Positions 1-6,747 of a stretch of 11,294 bases of DNA are shown here, piece after piece; within the stretch, counting starts at the first letter, position 1, and every line of letters begins with the position of its first letter. Source of the DNA: Holosporales bacterium (GTDB lineage Bacteria > Pseudomonadota > Alphaproteobacteria > RUG11792). Location of the stretch: assembly GCA_031262205.1 (NCBI GenBank), contig JAISID010000072.1, positions 1-11,294 of the forward strand, given 5' to 3'. The translations under genes and the position numbers were made by a program. A model generated the notes under the pieces. It was not told the origin of the DNA and did not search any database. It saw only the letters and a list, made by a program, of their open reading frames with translations.

Positions 1-386
1 GAGCATCTAAAAATCTTTCATCTATACTTAATATAGAGTATAATTCTTTACGTGTGGCTAGTCAAGTATTTTTTTATCCATAGCTCTATACTAGTCGGCT
101 AGCCTTGTATATAATTCCCTTAATTAATTCTGATTATCAATCAGTCTCATTTTCCCCAATCGCGTCTTTTTATATAAAAAATTGCCGTTTACATGGAACG
201 AGGAAACGATTCTATAAAGAATAACATCTGAGAAACAAATAATTTTCAGAAACTTTGTCGATTAATCCGCATGTTATAAGAGGCATGATTCATGCGATGC
301 GAGCGTAAACGCGATATGCCGCTAGAATTTCTAACGACTCATAAGTTATTTGTTACGCATATGAAAAACGATTGCTTACTAATCTT
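1..386. other. Non-coding stretch downstream of hdaA, no gene recognised
   Basis: I see no open frame of useful length on either strand and no tRNA-like fold. It holds small inverted repeats: CTGATT-ATC-AATCAG (130-144) and GCATGA-T-TCATGC (283-295). Neither is followed by a clear U-tract, so no terminator for the hdaA operon can be named. The stretch near 194-220 (TGGAACGAG, then CGATTCTATAAAG) recalls part of the dispersed repeat at 6601 and 11155 and could be a decayed fragment of it. Many stops in all frames suggest decayed sequence. Confidence 0.5.
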
Positions 387-1058
387 TTATTTGATAATAG
401 TTTTTACAAATTTAAGAGAAATCTTAGATTTCTCATCCGTAAGTTTTTCATCTATCTGTTTGATCCAATAATTTATCGATTCGTACGATCTTTCAATTCT
501 ATTCGCTATATATTCTATTATAGGTTTTTTAGCGGGGATTCCGCGTTGTAATAGCATTTTTTCTATTATGGAACTAATCGCTTTTTCATTAGGCCTTTGT
601 ATTCTTATTATATTTACGGTCGACATTCTGGATTTCACGTCGCTCAACTTCAAATTCCACTTATAAGGATAGGTTTTCGCCGTCATGAGAAGATATGCGT
701 TTTTAGCTTTTATCGTGTTGTAAATATAGAACATTAAAACGTCGTCGTTTAATTCGTCGGCATCGTCGAACACGAAATATTTTTGAGGAACATCGCTAGA
801 CGATATGTCGTACCATTTGTTAAACGCCTCGTCTAAAGAGCTAATTATTTCAGCGTTCTGCCTTGCCGCCCAAATATTCGCGAGGTGCGTTTTGCCCGAG
901 CCTTTCTCTCCGACAAGACATACAAAATTATCGCGTATTCGAAACGGCCATTTCTCAAGCCACTCGAAAGCATAGCTATTGCAATCGCTCACGACAAAAT
1001 CGCTAGCTTTCCTAGGAAAAGCCCAAGATACTGGAAGAACCAGCTGCCTTAATTCCAC
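387..1058 (-). CDS. hdaA: HdaA-like DnaA-family ATPase, regulator of replication initiation
   Basis: The 223-residue protein is a short DnaA/Hda-type AAA+ ATPase with no C-terminal DnaA DNA-binding domain. Visible elements are a clamp-binding motif QLVLP at residues 5-9, as in Hda proteins; a Walker A GEKGSGKT at 50-57; a Walker B ending in FDD at 97-99; and a DVKSRM segment resembling the box VII arginine-finger region. In the known family, Hda binds the beta sliding clamp and stimulates ATP hydrolysis by DnaA, so that origins do not refire. The start is GTG at 1058, whose G is also the last base of the ferredoxin stop codon. That implies translational coupling, and only this start includes the clamp motif. 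It is the last gene of the trcR-ferredoxin-hdaA run. The assignment rests on motifs and length; a Hda paralogue with another role is possible. Confidence 0.85.
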   Translation of the reverse strand: MELRQLVLPVSWAFPRKASDFVVSDCNSYAFEWLEKWPFRIRDNFVCLVGEKGSGKTHLANIWAARQNAEIISSLDEAFNKWYDISSSDVPQKYFVFDDADELNDDVLMFYIYNTIKAKNAYLLMTAKTYPYKWNLKLSDVKSRMSTVNIIRIQRPNEKAISSIIEKMLLQRGIPAKKPIIEYIANRIERSYESINYWIKQIDEKLTDEKSKISLKFVKTIIK

Positions 1059-1360
1059 TACGGCAACGTAACGGTAAGCCCGTCAAGCTCGTCCGTAACG
1101 ACGATTTGGCAAGCTAATCTTGAATTAAGTTGTCCGTTCGACAGTATGTCCAGCAAATCGGCTTCTTCAGGCGATGCTTCTTGTAGTTTTTCAACGAAAA
1201 GCGGATCTACAAAAACGCGGCATGTCCCGCAGACTCCCGCTCCGCCGCATCCTCCAAATAGCTTTACGCCCGCTTCATGAGCGACTTCAAGAAGGGTCTT
1301 CCCATTTTCCGCTTCAACTTTCGTTTCTTCTTCGCCTTTTTTAAATATGATTGCAGTCAT
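1058..1360 (-). CDS. [2Fe-2S] ferredoxin, adrenodoxin/ISC type
   Basis: The 100-residue protein is a plant/adrenodoxin-fold ferredoxin. Four cysteines are placed C38-x5-C44-x2-C47-x36-C84 (loop GGCGGAGVCGTC), the spacing typical of vertebrate-type ferredoxins such as the Fdx of iron-sulfur cluster assembly and cytochrome P450 redox partners. It would carry electrons in the cytoplasm; the partner reductase is not in the window. An upstream in-frame ATG at 1405 lies inside the end of trcR. I prefer the ATG at 1360 because the domain starts there (MTAIIF) and a purine-rich AAGGGAAAG precedes it. The gene starts about 22 bases after the trcR stop and its own TAG overlaps the GTG of hdaA by one base, so all three are probably one transcript. 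There is no isc cluster next to it, so a role in cluster assembly is inference. Confidence 0.88.
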   Translation of the reverse strand: MTAIIFKKGEEETKVEAENGKTLLEVAHEAGVKLFGGCGGAGVCGTCRVFVDPLFVEKLQEASPEEADLLDILSNGQLNSRLACQIVVTDELDGLTVTLP

Positions 1361-1382
1361 CTTCTTTCCCTTTTCAATACTT

Positions 1383-1904
1383 TTAACTACGCGTTGATTT
1401 AGCAATAACGAAATCCAACTCGGCGTCCGAACAAAGCCCTAATGCCGCAGGACTCCTTGGATTCAATGTAGACATGTTTTTATAAGTTTTGTTTCTAATC
1501 GCTTTTACTACCGCTTTTGTCGTTCCGATTAAATCGCAAACGTCGCGTTCGTCGACGTTTGGGTAATATTTCAACATCCAAGCGACGGCGTCTGGTTTGC
1601 TTTGCCTCTTAGCTTTCGGCGTATATTTTTTTAAATGCGAAGGCTTTTCTTCCATAAAATACCGGCTAGACTTCAGCTGTAGTTTTAAGCCTGCGTCTTT
1701 TTCGCACCTTTTTATTTCGTCGAGCGTAAGCTGAGAAGAAATTATCGGATCAAATCCCTTCATTTTTGAATCCATATCGCCGTCCGCCAACGATTCGACT
1801 TCCAGAACGTGCAACCCGCAAAAATCGGCGATTTGCTCGAACGTTAAAGACGTATTTTCAATAAGCCAAATAGCCGTCGCTTTCGGCATCAAAGGCAAAC
1901 CCAT
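1383..1904 (-). CDS. trcR: DUF1013-family cell-cycle transcriptional regulator (TrcR)
   Basis: The 173-residue protein closely follows the DUF1013 pattern confined mainly to Alphaproteobacteria: an N-terminal LPLMPKATAIWLIENT segment, a helix-turn-helix-like stretch FEQIADFCGLHVLEVESLADG (about residues 22-42), FDPI and QLTLDEIKRCE in the middle, and a second domain with KPDAVAWMLKYYP, LIGTTKAVVKAIRNKT and AALGLCSDAELDFVI. In Caulobacter this family is described as the cell-cycle regulator TrcR. The ATG at 1904 is preceded by AAGGAG nine bases upstream, a good ribosome site. It is the first gene of the operon with the ferredoxin and hdaA. Its upstream DNA carries a TTAA-N7-TTAA site listed separately. 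The family assignment is firm; target genes in this organism are unknown. Confidence 0.9.
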   Translation of the reverse strand: MGLPLMPKATAIWLIENTSLTFEQIADFCGLHVLEVESLADGDMDSKMKGFDPIISSQLTLDEIKRCEKDAGLKLQLKSSRYFMEEKPSHLKKYTPKAKRQSKPDAVAWMLKYYPNVDERDVCDLIGTTKAVVKAIRNKTYKNMSTLNPRSPAALGLCSDAELDFVIAKSTRS

Positions 1905-1917
1905 ATTACCGCGCTCC

Positions 1918-1932
1918 TTAAGAATCGTTTAA
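1918..1932. promoter_or_regulatory. CtrA-like site TTAA-N7-TTAA with embedded GANTC upstream of trcR
   Basis: The bases read TTAA, then seven bases containing GAATC, then TTAA. TTAA-N7-TTAA is the known full consensus for the alphaproteobacterial response regulator CtrA, and GANTC is the CcrM methylation site. It lies between the proposed trcR promoter and the start codon, touching the ribosome site, so bound protein would be expected to repress. In DNA this AT-rich about one such match per 11 kb is expected by chance, so the case rests on its position next to a cell-cycle gene. Confidence 0.35.
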
Positions 1933-1947
1933 AATACCATATGCCAA

Positions 1948-1976
1948 AGTTTAACGTAGTCTAAGAAAAAACTCAA
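1948..1976 (-). promoter_or_regulatory. Candidate sigma-70 promoter for trcR operon
   Basis: On the minus strand a -35 TTGAGT (1976-1971) is separated by 17 bases from a -10 TAAACT (1953-1948). The -35 overlaps the stop codon of the upstream nucleotidyltransferase gene. Initiation would fall near 1941, giving a leader of about 37 bases that contains the AAGGAG ribosome site of trcR. The -10 is a weak match; read-through from the cassette upstream is an alternative. Confidence 0.4.
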
Positions 1977-2832
1977 CGAGCAAAAACTTCGCTTAAATAC
2001 GATGCATTCGCCGCAATCTTTGCCTTTTCTTTTATTCGATTCTTTTCAGAATCGTCTGACAAATCGGATAGTTTATTGTTTGAATTAGCAGGATCGCGTC
2101 GCTCCATATCAAGCGGGTTATTGTTAGGATTCGCTAATCTTTCAAAAATAAATTTTATATTTCCCGCTAAATCCTCTTTTGAACGATTACGCAGTATATC
2201 AATTGTCAAATACTCTAAATAGATTGATGGGAAAAAATCTTCTAGATAATGTAATCTTCTCCAGATTTTTAATAACTTTATTTCATCGATTCTTCCAGAC
2301 TTCGATATATCGCTTATATGTTTTTGAATATTTGTTTTCCGCCAAGTTTCTTTTTTGGAAACGTAAATGGAATGGAATGATCGTTTGTATGGCCTGGATG
2401 CTTTCTTGCGGGTGTAATGTCTATTTCGTAAGGTTGGCGTCCATATCCGCCAGAGATTGTTATTCCAATAGATACGTTTTGTCTTCTTGGGGAACCGAAA
2501 ATAAAATATGGGCAGGAATATGAATTAGAAGAACGCCATTTAAAGTATTCATATGAGTATTCATACAAATCCTCTAAAGTATAATTATCATCGTCAATAG
2601 ACAATAAATAATCAAGATCGGAAGAGAATTTTATTGCAGTCCCTTTTGCTTGAGAACCAGATTTAATTAACGAATACGGATGTTTAAAACCTATTAATAA
2701 CTTCTCTATGTAATGTCTAATATTTTGTTCTTCAAGTACATCTAATATTTTAGGAGAGTATTCGGTTAGTAGATTTCGTAAAAAATGATTCCCAAAAGGG
2801 ATGCCACTTAAACCATTCATATACGCATTCAT
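1973..2832 (-). CDS. Nucleotidyltransferase (OAS/CD-NTase/CCA-adding-like), split by a -1 frameshift
   Basis: The first part (2832-2314, 172 codons) has the polymerase-beta nucleotidyltransferase signature GSQAKGT at 59-65, followed by D72 and D74 (SSDLDYLL) and a third acid D138 (EIDITPARK), a complete metal-binding triad. It ends early, but shifting -1 after residue 161 (P-K-K) continues the family pattern with ETWRKTN, then IKLLKIWR and a C-terminal DPANSNN close to the end, stopping at 1973. The joined product is about 286 residues, a normal length for this family, so nothing but one base appears to be missing. Such enzymes add or cyclise nucleotides; whether this one makes a cyclic signal, tails RNA or modifies a protein cannot be told. 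No ribosome site is evident at the ATG. CpG is scarce compared with argS, suggesting transfer. It may be a recent pseudogene, a frameshift-expressed gene, or an assembly error in a run of six A. Confidence 0.72.
2350..2356 (-). other. In-phase A AAA AAG slippery heptamer at the nucleotidyltransferase frameshift
   Basis: On the minus strand the zero-frame codons read CCA AAA AAG, making the heptamer A AAA AAG in the exact phase known for -1 ribosomal frameshifting (as in dnaX). Slipping back one base gives GAA ACT TGG and restores the family sequence, while the zero frame stops 11 codons later. I see no convincing downstream hairpin or upstream Shine-Dalgarno-like stimulator. Loss of one A from an original run of seven would produce the same phase automatically, so the phase alone does not prove programming. 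Confidence 0.45.
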
Positions 2833-2866
2833 ACATAAGCAATTTTAATAAAATTTTCTGCTCTAT

Positions 2867-2895
2867 ATTATACTCCCCGCGTCTCGACTATTCAA
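2867..2895 (-). promoter_or_regulatory. Candidate promoter of the nucleotidyltransferase gene
   Basis: On the minus strand TTGAAT (2895-2890) is followed after exactly 17 bases by a perfect TATAAT (2872-2867). The -35 overlaps the stop codon of the upstream DUF6602-like gene (TTGAATAG). Initiation near 2860 would give a leader of about 28 bases before the ATG at 2832. The nucleotidyltransferase could thus be made independently of its partner. Confidence 0.55.
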
Positions 2896-3580
2896 TCCAC
2901 TTAAGGTATGCGTCGACATCAAGAGGAGGACAACTGCCTAAGGTTCTCAGCTTCTCGATTAATTTTAACATAAATAAGGCAGAGATGGGGTTCTCGCCTT
3001 TTTTGAAAATTTTATGATGATCGTCTTCTCCCCGTAATTTTAACGCATAATCGAACGACAAAATAATATCCAGGTCTTTAGCTTCTTCAAACTGCTTCTC
3101 GCTTCCCATTCTCTTTGTGATTAGGCCGCCAAGAATTTTCCAATCTTTCATTTGTTTTGTTTGAGAACCCTTAAAATCGGCAAAAGGAGCATTTGTTATT
3201 TTTAGTTTTTTAACGCTGTTAAATTTCTCAACGGCATATTCATAATCTTCTTTGCTAAACTCCTGTTTCACTTCAAACGCCGCATACACCGCTTCCGCAG
3301 GTATGTAATTAGTTTCTTTAAGTTTCAAAACAAAAGGAGTGAAATGTCTATCGTAAATTACAACGTCGATCTGGTCGCTTATTTGATCATCGCTATCTAC
3401 CACAAAACCAGAACTTACGGTATATCTCTCCGGCAAATATTTTTCAAAAAGTTCCAACCAAACTGATTCTGTTTCAGCTCCCTTTGCACTAGGATTTTCC
3501 ACTGACGGAGATAAATCGCTTTCTATTTTTTTATCTAGCACTTTAAATAGTTCTCTTAAGTTCGCTCTCTTTTCAGGCAT
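2888..3580 (-). CDS. DUF6602-like protein with PD-(D/E)XK nuclease-type motifs
   Basis: The 230-residue protein is soluble, with no signal or membrane segment. After a short N-terminal helix it shows GAETESVWLELFEKYLPERY (34-53), a GFVVDSDD strand, SDQIDVVIYD (68-77) and IPAEAVYAAFEVK (93-105). The spacing E38 ... D72 ... E103-x-K105 matches the acidic and lysine core of the PD-(D/E)XK nuclease fold. From memory this pattern fits DUF6602, which often sits beside nucleotidyltransferase genes. No function is established that I can state; a nuclease or degenerate nucleic-acid-binding domain acting with the neighbouring nucleotidyltransferase is inference. It is the first gene of the two-gene cassette, 55 bases ahead of its partner, and is divergent from argS through overlapping promoters. 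CpG content is intermediate between the nucleotidyltransferase and argS. No ribosome site is seen before the ATG. Confidence 0.65.
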   Translation of the reverse strand: MPEKRANLRELFKVLDKKIESDLSPSVENPSAKGAETESVWLELFEKYLPERYTVSSGFVVDSDDQISDQIDVVIYDRHFTPFVLKLKETNYIPAEAVYAAFEVKQEFSKEDYEYAVEKFNSVKKLKITNAPFADFKGSQTKQMKDWKILGGLITKRMGSEKQFEEAKDLDIILSFDYALKLRGEDDHHKIFKKGENPISALFMLKLIEKLRTLGSCPPLDVDAYLKWIE

Positions 3581-3583
3581 AGC

Positions 3584-3613
3584 TTGAATTTCACGGGTTA
3601 AACGCGTTATAAT
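3584..3613 (+). promoter_or_regulatory. Candidate promoter of argS
   Basis: TTGAAT (3584-3589) and a perfect TATAAT (3608-3613) are separated by 18 bases. Initiation near 3620 would leave a leader of about 32 bases before the argS ATG. The -10 overlaps that of the divergent promoter for the DUF6602-like gene. Confidence 0.6.
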
Positions 3614-3633
3614 AACTAGTATATGTTTTTCAA
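3606..3633 (-). promoter_or_regulatory. Candidate divergent promoter of the DUF6602-like gene
   Basis: On the minus strand TTGAAA (3633-3628), a 16-base spacer and TATAAC (3611-3606) form a plausible sigma-70 promoter. Its -10 shares bases with the argS -10 in the near-palindrome GTTATAATAAC, so the two polymerases could not bind at once. Confidence 0.42.
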
Positions 3634-3651
3634 CTAAATATCGCTGTATTA

Positions 3652-5397
3652 ATGTTCCAAGTCATTCGCGATTGCATTTTAAGAGCCGTAAAGAAAATTT
3701 CTAACGCGAACGATGCGAAAATATCTGAAGACGACATAATCGTGGAACCTCCAAAAGACAAAGCGTTTGGGGACATTTACACTAACGCCGCTATGAGCTT
3801 CGCCAAAAAATTACAAGTCTCCCCTAAAACGCTCGCCGAAGCAATTTGCGAGGAATTATTAAAAAACCAAGACGTAACGGAAGCTAATATAGCGGGGCCT
3901 GGATTTGTCAACGTCAAGCTGCGAAACTCCGCATGGCAGAAGATTATTAACGAAATCATAACTAAAAAAGACGCGTATAGTTATGCCAACCTTAACAAAG
4001 GAAGCTCGGTAAACGTCGAGTTCGTATCTGCAAACCCAACGGGGCCTCTTCATACGGGGCACGCTAGAAACGCCGTCTTCGGCAGCGTCGTCGCGAACTT
4101 ACTTGAAAAAATCGGATACAAAGTAACGAGGGAATTTTTCATTAACGATCAGGGCAATCAGATAAAATCTCTAGCAAGGTCTATATACTTGCGATACCAA
4201 GAACTAATGGGAACGACGATACCCGACGACGCGTTTACCGAAGATATGTATTGCGGAGAATACATTAAAGACTTAGCAAAAGAATTAATCGACACCCATG
4301 GAAACAAATTTTTGAATAAGAACGAATCCGAATGGTTGGATTTAATATGCAAATTTGCAATAGAACGCGTGATGCGGAACGTTAAAAACGATCTTTCGCT
4401 TCTTGGAATCGTTATGGACGAATATGTATCGGAAGCCGAGCTTTGCAGAAAAAAGTTAGTCGAAGAAGCTCTTGAAATTCTAACGGACAACGGAGATATA
4501 TACGAAGGAGTACTGCCGAGACCAAAAGGCATAACCGATAAAGACGAATGGGAAGAAAGACCTCAAACGTTGTTTAAATCCACGAAATACGGAGACGACA
4601 TTGATCGAGCGATAAGAAAATCGGACGGGACTTGGACGTATTTTGCCGGCGACTTAGCGTATCACCTAGACAAAATCAAACGAGGATATAAAAAAATCGT
4701 AACGATACTTGGAGCGGATCACAACGGATACGTAAAAAGATTAAAAGCGGCCGTTAAAGCCTTAAGCCAAGGAAAAACGGAAATTGAAATTAGATTGTAT
4801 CAACTTGTGAATTTCTTAGAAAACGGCGTTCCCGTTAAAATGTCAAAAAGAGCGGGAAACTTCATAACTTTAAGAGAGGTAGTCGAAAGAGTCGGCAAAG
4901 ACGTTGCAAGATACATGATGATATCCAGACATCACGACGTCGCAATCGATTTCGATTTCGTTAAAGCCGTCGAGTTCTCGATGGATAATCCAATTTTTTA
5001 CATTCAATACGCTTACGCTAGAATATGCTCCGTTTTCAAACGCTATGAATCCGTCTTTGGAAAGTTGGATGAAAAAGAGTTTTTAAATTGCGACAAATCA
5101 ACGTTGTCGGACGAAGCTGAGATTTCGTTAATAAAAGCGTTAGCCTTCTGGCCGGAGCAGGTTAAATCCGCAGCTTCAGCATTAGAACCGCATAGGATTC
5201 CAAACTATATGCAGAACATAGCGCATCTATTTCACGCCTTATGGAACAAAGGGAAAATCGATACGGAATTAAGATTTATAGATCGAAAAAGCCGAGAATG
5301 TACTATTATAAGACTGTCTCTTTTGCAGGCTGTAAAAACCGTTCTAGAAGACGGATTTAAAATAATGGGAGTAACCCCAATGTCTGAAATGGTTTAA
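3652..5397 (+). CDS. argS: Arginyl-tRNA synthetase
   Basis: The 581-residue protein is a class I aminoacyl-tRNA synthetase that charges tRNA-Arg in the cytoplasm. The N-terminal Add-1 domain (about 1-110) is followed by VEFVSANPTGPLHTGHARN, whose HTGH at 134-137 is the HIGH signature, and by KMSKR at 396-400, the KMSKS loop, here with R in place of the final S. A DALR-type anticodon-binding region occupies the C-terminus (about 450-581). The length is normal and the frame intact. Upstream in-frame starts are lacking and the ATG at 3652 opens the expected N-terminus. The next gene, 18 bases downstream, encodes a SPOR protein, an arrangement common in Alphaproteobacteria. Its CpG-rich codon use contrasts with the cassette next door. 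Confidence 0.97.
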   Translation: MFQVIRDCILRAVKKISNANDAKISEDDIIVEPPKDKAFGDIYTNAAMSFAKKLQVSPKTLAEAICEELLKNQDVTEANIAGPGFVNVKLRNSAWQKIINEIITKKDAYSYANLNKGSSVNVEFVSANPTGPLHTGHARNAVFGSVVANLLEKIGYKVTREFFINDQGNQIKSLARSIYLRYQELMGTTIPDDAFTEDMYCGEYIKDLAKELIDTHGNKFLNKNESEWLDLICKFAIERVMRNVKNDLSLLGIVMDEYVSEAELCRKKLVEEALEILTDNGDIYEGVLPRPKGITDKDEWEERPQTLFKSTKYGDDIDRAIRKSDGTWTYFAGDLAYHLDKIKRGYKKIVTILGADHNGYVKRLKAAVKALSQGKTEIEIRLYQLVNFLENGVPVKMSKRAGNFITLREVVERVGKDVARYMMISRHHDVAIDFDFVKAVEFSMDNPIFYIQYAYARICSVFKRYESVFGKLDEKEFLNCDKSTLSDEAEISLIKALAFWPEQVKSAASALEPHRIPNYMQNIAHLFHALWNKGKIDTELRFIDRKSRECTIIRLSLLQAVKTVLEDGFKIMGVTPMSEMV

Positions 5398-5415
5398 TTT
5401 TGCGAGGCATGTGAA

Positions 5416-6411
5416 TTGATCAACAATTTTAGAAAAAAACATCCTATTGAAAGTAGACAGAGATACCTGCGGTACGACGACGTATTCATGTCTGGAGTAA
5501 ACGGCAATACCTCAAATAATAACGTTAAACAAAATAAGCCGGCCAATTTCTCAAATAATTATTCGCAACATAACGATTACGACGAATATGAAGACGACGA
5601 TATACAGCCGCAGCAAAACAATCAGGGGTATTTCTCTGCAAAAAGCAATATTATTAACGAAAAAATGATTCGGTATCAAAAAAGACATTTGCCGCCGCTT
5701 CAAAGGTATACTCCAAATCAACAAAGAGATATGTATACGGAGTTTAATAAGTCGTATTGGGATGAAAACGACGATTATCCATATAAAGGCAGGAACGGCG
5801 TTATAACTTTTAACAATCTCTGGCAGAAATTTATTATCACGTTCGCTTCAATTCTTTCTCTCGTATGTCTTTCCTGGATTGCATACAATTGGAACAACGA
5901 TAAACGAGATCAACAAAATTCCGCTCCGCCTCTTATCGAACCAAGTCAACCTTCGTTTAAAGTTCTGCCTGAAAATCCAGGAGGGACGGAAATTGAATAT
6001 AAAGATAAGTCGGTTTACAATAAAATCGATCGCGGGGCGTCGTCGCTTGAAACAGATGAAAGGCTATTGCCTCCTCAAGAAGAACAACCGACATTGCCGA
6101 CTAGAAAAATAGAATCTAACGAAAGGTACCGCGAAGATATAGAGGAATATTCCATAGTCGACGATAAAGCGTATTACATAAAAATCTCGGCTGGAAAGGA
6201 TAAAACAATCCTTGAGAATGAAGCTAAAGTATTAAAAAAGAAATTCCAGACGTTATTAAACGGGAAACCATGCTCGGTTAAAAAAGTAAGCAATGCAAAA
6301 GGCGAGCTGAAACACGCGATATTAATAGGCCCCTTCGCGTCTCAAGACGCTGCGGTCGATATAGCGAGAGACATCGGCGATCAGTGTTACATTATCTCCG
6401 TTAAAGAGTAA
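5416..6411 (+). CDS. SPOR-domain inner-membrane protein
   Basis: The 331-residue protein has a long polar, Asn/Gln/Asp-rich N-terminal region (1-130, probably cytoplasmic), one membrane segment at about 138-157 (FIITFASILSLVCLSWIAY), a Pro/Glu-rich linker, and a C-terminal SPOR domain at about 252-331 that begins YYIKISAG and contains ILIGPFASQDAAVDIARD. SPOR domains bind septal peptidoglycan lacking stem peptides, so a role in cell division or septal wall remodelling is likely. The start is TTG at 5416, preceded by GAGG eight bases upstream; a stop just upstream excludes an earlier start. It sits 18 bases after argS and is probably co-transcribed. The SPOR match is good, the rest of the protein is not family-specific, and it could be an FtsN-like or DedD-like protein. 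Confidence 0.82.
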   Translation: MINNFRKKHPIESRQRYLRYDDVFMSGVNGNTSNNNVKQNKPANFSNNYSQHNDYDEYEDDDIQPQQNNQGYFSAKSNIINEKMIRYQKRHLPPLQRYTPNQQRDMYTEFNKSYWDENDDYPYKGRNGVITFNNLWQKFIITFASILSLVCLSWIAYNWNNDKRDQQNSAPPLIEPSQPSFKVLPENPGGTEIEYKDKSVYNKIDRGASSLETDERLLPPQEEQPTLPTRKIESNERYREDIEEYSIVDDKAYYIKISAGKDKTILENEAKVLKKKFQTLLNGKPCSVKKVSNAKGELKHAILIGPFASQDAAVDIARDIGDQCYIISVKE

Positions 6412-6600
6412 TTTTTACAGCGTTCGCAACTCATCCTCTAAAATCTCATAAATAGCGGTTTATACAAAAAATCGCGATTAAGATTGAATGTTAAGACGTA
6501 AGAGTTTGTAAGTATTTATAAAATCGCGCCTATAAGAACGCCGCCGTTTTACCAAAGGACGATTTCCAAATTTAGCGGCATTAACATAACAACTCGCGCC
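6412..6600. other. Non-coding stretch after the SPOR gene
   Basis: No reading frame of useful length is present on either strand. The palindrome AATCGCGATT is visible at 6470-6479, but no hairpin with a U-tract was found to serve as terminator for argS-SPOR. The region leads into the dispersed repeat; weak resemblance to the DNA before the second copy may extend into 6575-6600. Confidence 0.4.
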
Positions 6601-6747
6601 GCAAGCGTCCCTTCCAATAACCCAGAACGCCGATGTTAACGAAGAGAAACCGGACTATAAGACGCAAACCTTCCCAAATAATATTTATCTTTTGGAACGA
6701 GGATATCTCGACCGATTTATAAAGCGACTTGTCAAGGGCTTTAGAGC
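6601..6747. repeat. Dispersed intergenic repeat, copy 1
   Basis: Positions 6653-6747 match 11200-11294 over 95 bases without a gap, with 84 identical by my count (about 88%). Shared landmarks are GACTATAAGACGCAAACC, AATAATATTTATCTTTTGG, CCGATTTATAAAGCG and CTTGTCAAGGG. A weaker match continues leftwards to about 6601, with a gap of seven bases relative to copy 2 and shared blocks AAGCG, CTTCC and GTTAACGA. The non-triplet gap and stops argue against a coding element. Both copies lie in the same orientation between genes. It is an undescribed family as far as I can tell. Confidence 0.8.

Noticed and set aside
1..386. tRNA, small RNA or CRISPR array in the left intergenic region
   Set aside because: No cloverleaf, no T-loop sequence and no regularly spaced repeats are visible; only short palindromes were found.
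1361..1405. Longer ferredoxin N-terminus starting at 1405
   Set aside because: It would overlap trcR and adds residues not found in the family; ATG at 1360 has a ribosome site.
1973..2209. Separate 78-codon minus-strand gene
   Set aside because: It is the C-terminal end of the nucleotidyltransferase in the -1 frame; the open frame extends upstream to the slippery site and carries the matching DPANSNN motif.
2179..2523. Plus-strand open frame of 114 codons
   Set aside because: It lies opposite the nucleotidyltransferase across the frameshift; the minus strand shows family motifs on both sides, and the plus frame has none.
4158..4532. Minus-strand open frame of 124 codons inside argS
   Set aside because: It is a shadow of a clearly conserved argS coding frame.
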